Assembly (NCBI GenBank): GCA_900321425.1
Contig: ONWA01000006.1
Coordinates: forward strand, 38,935-102,934
DNA: 64,000 nt
Source of the DNA: an uncultured Prevotellaceae bacterium
GTDB taxonomy: Bacteria > Bacteroidota > Bacteroidia > Bacteroidales > Bacteroidaceae
Reading direction: 5' to 3'
Part shown: one piece after another, positions 60,509-64,000 of the stretch
Numbering within the stretch: position 1 is the first letter of the stretch
Layout of the letters: every line of letters begins with the position of its first letter
Translations under genes and position numbers: made by a program
The notes under the pieces: generated by a model
What the model was told of the DNA's origin: nothing
What the model saw: only the letters and a program-made list of their open reading frames with translations
Databases searched by the model: none

Positions 60509-61602
60509 GCTTCGCCCTCCTGTTGTTTTGGATTCCTAAGTTCATTCTCAATATCCTCAATAGAAGGTAATGCACTCTTAAAGTCTGCTGTCAAGCTGTC
60601 GAAGATATCAACGGAAGAGACCCCGATGGGAGAATCTACCCCTTGTAGAGTATATTCAGCCACAACATCATTTTTGTCTTTACAGATGAGAAGACCGATG
60701 GTGGGATTGTCGTGCTCGGTGCACATCAGCTTGTTGACAGCTGTGACATAGAAATTCAGTTGTCCAATATGCTCTGGCTTGAAAGCTGTCGCTTTTAGTT
60801 CTATCACAACATAGCAATGTAGGCGCACATGATAGAATAGCTGGTCAATGTAGAAATCCTCATTGCCAACACGGAGGTGCACTTGGTGCCCATAATAAGT
60901 GAAGCCCTTGCCCAGTTCCAGTAGATACTTGGAAATGTGAGAATCGAGATGTTCCTCCAATTCGCGCTCCTGCATCTCCTGACGTACGCCCATGATATCA
61001 ATGATATAAGGGTCTTTCGTTATCTGCTGTGCAAGGTCGCTCTGCGGTGTTGGGAGTGTCCGTTTGAAATTACTAATTGCCTTTCCCTGTCGTTCGTAGA
61101 GATTGCTGTCTATCTGCCAGTCAAGTACAGTGCGGCTCCAATTGTTTTCTAGAGTCTGCTGGATGTAGAATAAAGCCATATTCATATCCTTACATCGCTG
61201 CATAATAAGAATATGGTGCCCCCATGGAATCGAGAAGAAAGATTGCGGCACAGCTTGTGCCGTATTTGATGAACCTTCCATTTGCGGCACAGGGTGTGTC
61301 GTATTTAGGAATACATCTTTATATGTAATATACCATTTGCGAATTCTTTCTATGTTACGCAAAGAGAAACCATTCATTTCAGGGAACTCTGCTGACAAAT
61401 CTTGACTGAGTTGCTTCAGGAAACCATCGCCCCATTTGGCATTCTTTTGCTTCTCTACAATGTCGCTACCCAGCTGCCAGTAGAGTTGCAATAGTTCGGT
61501 ATTGACTTTAACGGCTGCCTTTATCTGACTTTGGCGTATGCGTACCTTCAGTTCGCCAATCCACGCAACATAATCATTGTTAACCTGTATCAGATTGCTC
61601 AT
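60505..61602 (-). CDS. PDDEXK nuclease YhcG-like (DUF1016)
   Basis: The start is set at 61602 (MSNLIQVNNDYVAWI), which overlaps the hsdM stop as ATGA. The 365 residues have an N-terminal DUF1016 helical domain (LLQLYWQLGSDIVEKQ, GFSLRNIERIRKWY) and a C-terminal PD-(D/E)xK nuclease (YYGHQVHLRVGNEDFYIDQL, then VVIELKA). Such YhcG-type proteins frequently accompany type I operons. The usual biological role is not settled; it could add a defence or repair function. Confidence 0.82.
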   Translation of the reverse strand: MSNLIQVNNDYVAWIGELKVRIRQSQIKAAVKVNTELLQLYWQLGSDIVEKQKNAKWGDGFLKQLSQDLSAEFPEMNGFSLRNIERIRKWYITYKDVFLNTTHPVPQMEGSSNTAQAVPQSFFSIPWGHHILIMQRCKDMNMALFYIQQTLENNWSRTVLDWQIDSNLYERQGKAISNFKRTLPTPQSDLAQQITKDPYIIDIMGVRQEMQERELEEHLDSHISKYLLELGKGFTYYGHQVHLRVGNEDFYIDQLFYHVRLHCYVVIELKATAFKPEHIGQLNFYVTAVNKLMCTEHDNPTIGLLICKDKNDVVAEYTLQGVDSPIGVSSVDIFDSLTADFKSALPSIEDIENELRNPKQQEGEA

Positions 61603-63389
61603 TTCAGTTCCTCCCACGCTTTTTGTATCTCTTCCATAAGCACGTTGGCCTCTTGGTTCAACTTTGCCAGTTCTGCATGAATCTCGTTCATGCGCTCATG
61701 GAAATCGACGCCATCGTCTTCCTGCTCAGCTACGCCAACGGAGTAGTTCTTCTCTGCTATCTCCTGAATAGTGGCTACCTTGCAGAGGCCCAGTACATCC
61801 TGGTACTCGCCATCCTCACCAAACTTCGATACGAGCCAGTCACGCTGACGGGCTGTTTCAAGTGTTTCTTCGATGTCTGCAATGAGCGCATTCTGCTCAG
61901 CCTCGATACGCTTCTTGTCTTTACGTGGAGCATCGGCAATGAGTTGTTTGGCCTTTGCCTTTTGCTTTTGAAGAGCATCTTCTAGAGTGACTACAGTCTT
62001 TCCGTTCAGTGCTTTATCGTAATCTGCAATCAGACCTTGGTACTTATCCTTTTCGCCACGATACAGATGTACGATGGCTTGCAGGTTACGAAGTTGCCAC
62101 TCCGTCCATTCGTTGAGCGTACGGTCAACAACGGTAAAGTAGTTGCGAGCATCGATAAAGAGCACCTTATCACGGATGTCTGCGTTCTTATTGCGGTCGA
62201 AGAACCACAACGAACAGGGTAGCGAGAGTGTGTAGAAGAAGTTGTTGCCCACGCTCACCATCACATCTACATCGCCTGTATTGACAAGCTTTTCACGAAT
62301 GTCACGATCTTTATTGGCACTGTCTGTTGCAGAGCTGGCCATAACGAAACCTGCACGTCCATGATCGTTCAGGTAGGCATAGAAATAACTGATCCAAAGA
62401 TAGTTGGCATTGCCAATCTCCTTGGTCTTGGCATTGACGCCTGGCAGACCAAAGGGCAGACGACCTGCAGCAGATGTAGATTCTGCCTTTACCTTATCCA
62501 CATTGAAAGGCGGATTAGCCATCACATAGTCGCACTTCCCAACCAGATTGTGGGCATCGTGGTAGAATGAGTTGGCTTCATCGCCAGAAACGATTTTTCC
62601 ATTCAGGCCATGCACAGCCATATTCATCAGACAGAGCTGGGCATTATATTCCACCTTCTCCTGTCCGAAGAAGGTCATATTTGTATTGGCATTGTAGCCT
62701 GAAGCGTTTACGAAGTCACCTGTCTGCACGAACATACCACCACTACCACAGGCAGGATCAAGCATCACTCCCTGTTTGGGTTCCAACACATTCACCAGCA
62801 TTTTTACCAACGACTTTGGCGTGAAGAAAACGCCATCATCACTGGCTACTGCCTTAGCGAATTTGGAGAGGAAATATTCATAGATACGTCCAATGACATC
62901 ACCGCCAACCTCATCAATGGTCTTGTTGTTGAAGATGCGCAAGAGTTCACGAAGCAAATCGTCAGCAAAACTGGTATAGGTCTTGGGGAGTACGCCTGTG
63001 AGTTGTTCGCTCTGGTCTTCCACCAATTGCATGGCATTATTCACAGCCTCACCCAAGGAATTGATATCATGTCCATCCTTTCCCTTTAAACCTGCAGCGA
63101 TGATGTTATCCGGCAGATTAACCAGATAGTCAAATTGTGCTTCCCTGGGAAGATAGAGTGCACTCTTGGCTGCAAAGTCGCTGGGTTCTACAGGCATCAC
63201 CCTGCCTCCGCGCATGGGGCGACTCTGCAATATCTCTGCCTCCACCATCTTGTATCGGCTATAAGCATAACGCAGGAATAGCAGGGCCAGCACTGGCATA
63301 CAATACTGGGTACTGGTCAGTTTACTTCCTTGTCGTAGCAAGTCTGCTGATTCCCACAATTCTGCTTCAAGTTTCCGAATGTTAATCAT
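61599..63389 (-). CDS. hsdM: Type I DNA methyltransferase (M subunit)
   Basis: The 596 residues have motif I (MLDPACGSGGMFVQTG) and catalytic motif IV (MANPPFNVD), after the N-terminal HsdM_N helices. The C-terminal region includes a long coiled coil. The conserved SLTPGxYVGV segment expected near the C-terminus reads NYSVGVAEQEDDG, so about 6 residues appear missing, in frame, near 61740. It methylates adenine in host sites chosen by HsdS. It is the first gene of the minus-strand operon hsdM, yhcG-like, hsdS, wHTH/TM, hsdR. Confidence 0.92.
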   Translation of the reverse strand: MINIRKLEAELWESADLLRQGSKLTSTQYCMPVLALLFLRYAYSRYKMVEAEILQSRPMRGGRVMPVEPSDFAAKSALYLPREAQFDYLVNLPDNIIAAGLKGKDGHDINSLGEAVNNAMQLVEDQSEQLTGVLPKTYTSFADDLLRELLRIFNNKTIDEVGGDVIGRIYEYFLSKFAKAVASDDGVFFTPKSLVKMLVNVLEPKQGVMLDPACGSGGMFVQTGDFVNASGYNANTNMTFFGQEKVEYNAQLCLMNMAVHGLNGKIVSGDEANSFYHDAHNLVGKCDYVMANPPFNVDKVKAESTSAAGRLPFGLPGVNAKTKEIGNANYLWISYFYAYLNDHGRAGFVMASSATDSANKDRDIREKLVNTGDVDVMVSVGNNFFYTLSLPCSLWFFDRNKNADIRDKVLFIDARNYFTVVDRTLNEWTEWQLRNLQAIVHLYRGEKDKYQGLIADYDKALNGKTVVTLEDALQKQKAKAKQLIADAPRKDKKRIEAEQNALIADIEETLETARQRDWLVSKFGEDGEYQDVLGLCKVATIQEIAEKNYSVGVAEQEDDGVDFHERMNEIHAELAKLNQEANVLMEEIQKAWEELK

Positions 63390-63457
63390 TGTTTGATGTT
63401 ATTAGCAACTTATTATTTCTTACATGGCTCGTCACATACGATGCCAGTACTTGCCTA

Positions 63458-63465
63458 CAAAGTTA
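63458..63465 (-). promoter_or_regulatory. Promoter -7 box of the hsdM operon
   Basis: On the minus strand TAACTTTG (plus 63458-63465), followed by about 69 bases of leader to the hsdM start. No good -33 box is visible upstream among the A-rich sequence. Confidence 0.4.
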
Positions 63466-63744
63466 GCAAAAAAAAAGAAAACACCCTCTTTTTTGTCAAA
63501 AAAGAATGATTTTGTAGAAAAAATTATAGAAGGAGAGAAGGATGTCTCTGAAGGCTGAGGGGCAACGCCTCTTCGTTAAGGTTCAGCTTTACCATGTAAC
63601 AGTGGGACTTTTGTTTCACGCTGTTTTGGCTACAAATTTACGAATAATCTTTGAGAATACAACACAACATAACACATTTTTAAACATTAATTTTAATAGA
63701 AAATGCTGTCCTTTTCATACTAAAACACACCCAAAAAGAGAAAA

Positions 63745-63837
63745 ATGGAGGCTGGTGTGTTCGCTGATGCCATCAAACATGACTTCAAGAGCAAGAATCC
63801 GACTACACGGTGGAAAGATATTATCCATCTGAAATAG
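63745..63837 (+). CDS. Possible 30-residue ORF at the right edge
   Basis: ATG at 63745 to TAG at 63835-63837 encodes MEAGVFADAIKHDFKSKNPT and onward to HLK. It lies in the 611-base region 63390-64000, which otherwise holds no convincing gene. Composition is coding-like (Lys/Asp/Trp) and it may be the remnant end of a deleted gene or a small protein. I do not recognise it. Confidence 0.25.
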   Translation: MEAGVFADAIKHDFKSKNPTTRWKDIIHLK

Positions 63838-63940
63838 AATGAGTTACGAAAGTTTCTCACATAAGCTTGTCTGTTACAGATTACAGATTACAGTTTTTTT
63901 GGGGTAGGTGTACAGGATGAGAAATCATGATAAAATATAA

Positions 63941-63976
63941 TAAGAATTATATAATATATATATTATATAATTCTTA
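63941..63976. terminator. 36-bp perfect AT-rich palindrome
   Basis: TAAGAATTATATAATATA at 63941-63958 is exactly reverse-complementary to 63959-63976, with no loop in the DNA. It can fold as a hairpin or cruciform. It follows a short ACAGATT direct repeat (63879-63895). It may act as a bidirectional terminator at the island's edge, or be a recombination or replication site; the sequence alone does not decide. Confidence 0.55.
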
Positions 63977-64000
63977 AATTTCATTCGTGCCTATTTACTG

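Noticed and set aside
63542-63832. 96-codon plus-strand open frame at the right edge
   Set aside because: Odd composition, no promoter and no homology cues; a shorter frame at 63745 is listed with low confidence instead.

Overview
The window looks like a chromosome segment of a Prevotella-type member of the Bacteroidota. Promoters follow the Bacteroidota pattern (a -7 box of the TAnnTTTG type, with a TTTG-like -33 box upstream). Shine-Dalgarno sequences are mostly absent. The gene set is typical of the group: mreBCD-mrdA-rodA, gldH next to a PSP1/RicT gene, an ExbB/ExbD/ExbD/TonB operon, DUF3822 next to rsmD, a C10 (streptopain-type) protease, and secreted proteins ending in a KGLYI-x-x-GKKV-like tail.

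Layout. (1) 1-3180: the end of an unusual accessory locus. A protein combining a type I methylase-like region, a target-recognition-like region and a histidine-kinase ATPase overlaps a receiver-domain protein with a possible HEPN-like C-terminal half. (2) 3200-10120: an accessory block with two paralogous pairs of unknown proteins, a Pif1/RecD-type helicase and an FtsZ homologue lying outside the dcw cluster. (3) 10160-15296: an 11-bp tandem repeat, then on the minus strand a voltage-gated K+ channel, a C_GCAxxG_C_C protein and the ETF/acyl-CoA dehydrogenase genes, with EtfA and the dehydrogenase read as one ORF. (4) 15510-25066: C10 protease plus a small peptide gene, dnaG (broken), cls, rsmD, DUF3822 and a RecD-like helicase. 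(5) 25149-35487, minus strand: a TPR protein (broken), PstS-like, TonB/ExbD/ExbD/ExbB, aspartate aminotransferase, RibBA, LptF/G and a START-like protein. (6) 35630-50987: tRNA-Met, alcohol dehydrogenase, IMP cyclohydrolase, the rod-shape operon, gldH/ricT/holB, a lone receiver, purB, a repeat-tailed RluB and asnS. (7) 51212-55770, minus strand: a secreted FISUMP-like protein with its own small peptide gene, and a membrane-anchored Kelch-AraC regulator. (8) 55808-63389, minus strand: a type I restriction-modification operon (hsdM, a YhcG-like nuclease, hsdS, a small wHTH/TM protein, hsdR). (9) A non-coding right edge containing a 36-bp perfect palindrome.

Most interesting points. First, the kinase-methylase/receiver pair at the left edge looks like a DNA-sensing two-component defence system and does not match any named system I know. 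Second, two copies of a small peptide family starting MKKQYI each lie directly downstream of a secreted protein with the same type of C-terminal tail. Third, several genes (dnaG, the TPR gene, hsdS, probably hsdM and the etfA/dehydrogenase junction) look as if they lost about 20-100 bases internally. This could be real decay or phase variation, or an assembly artefact, and read data would settle it.
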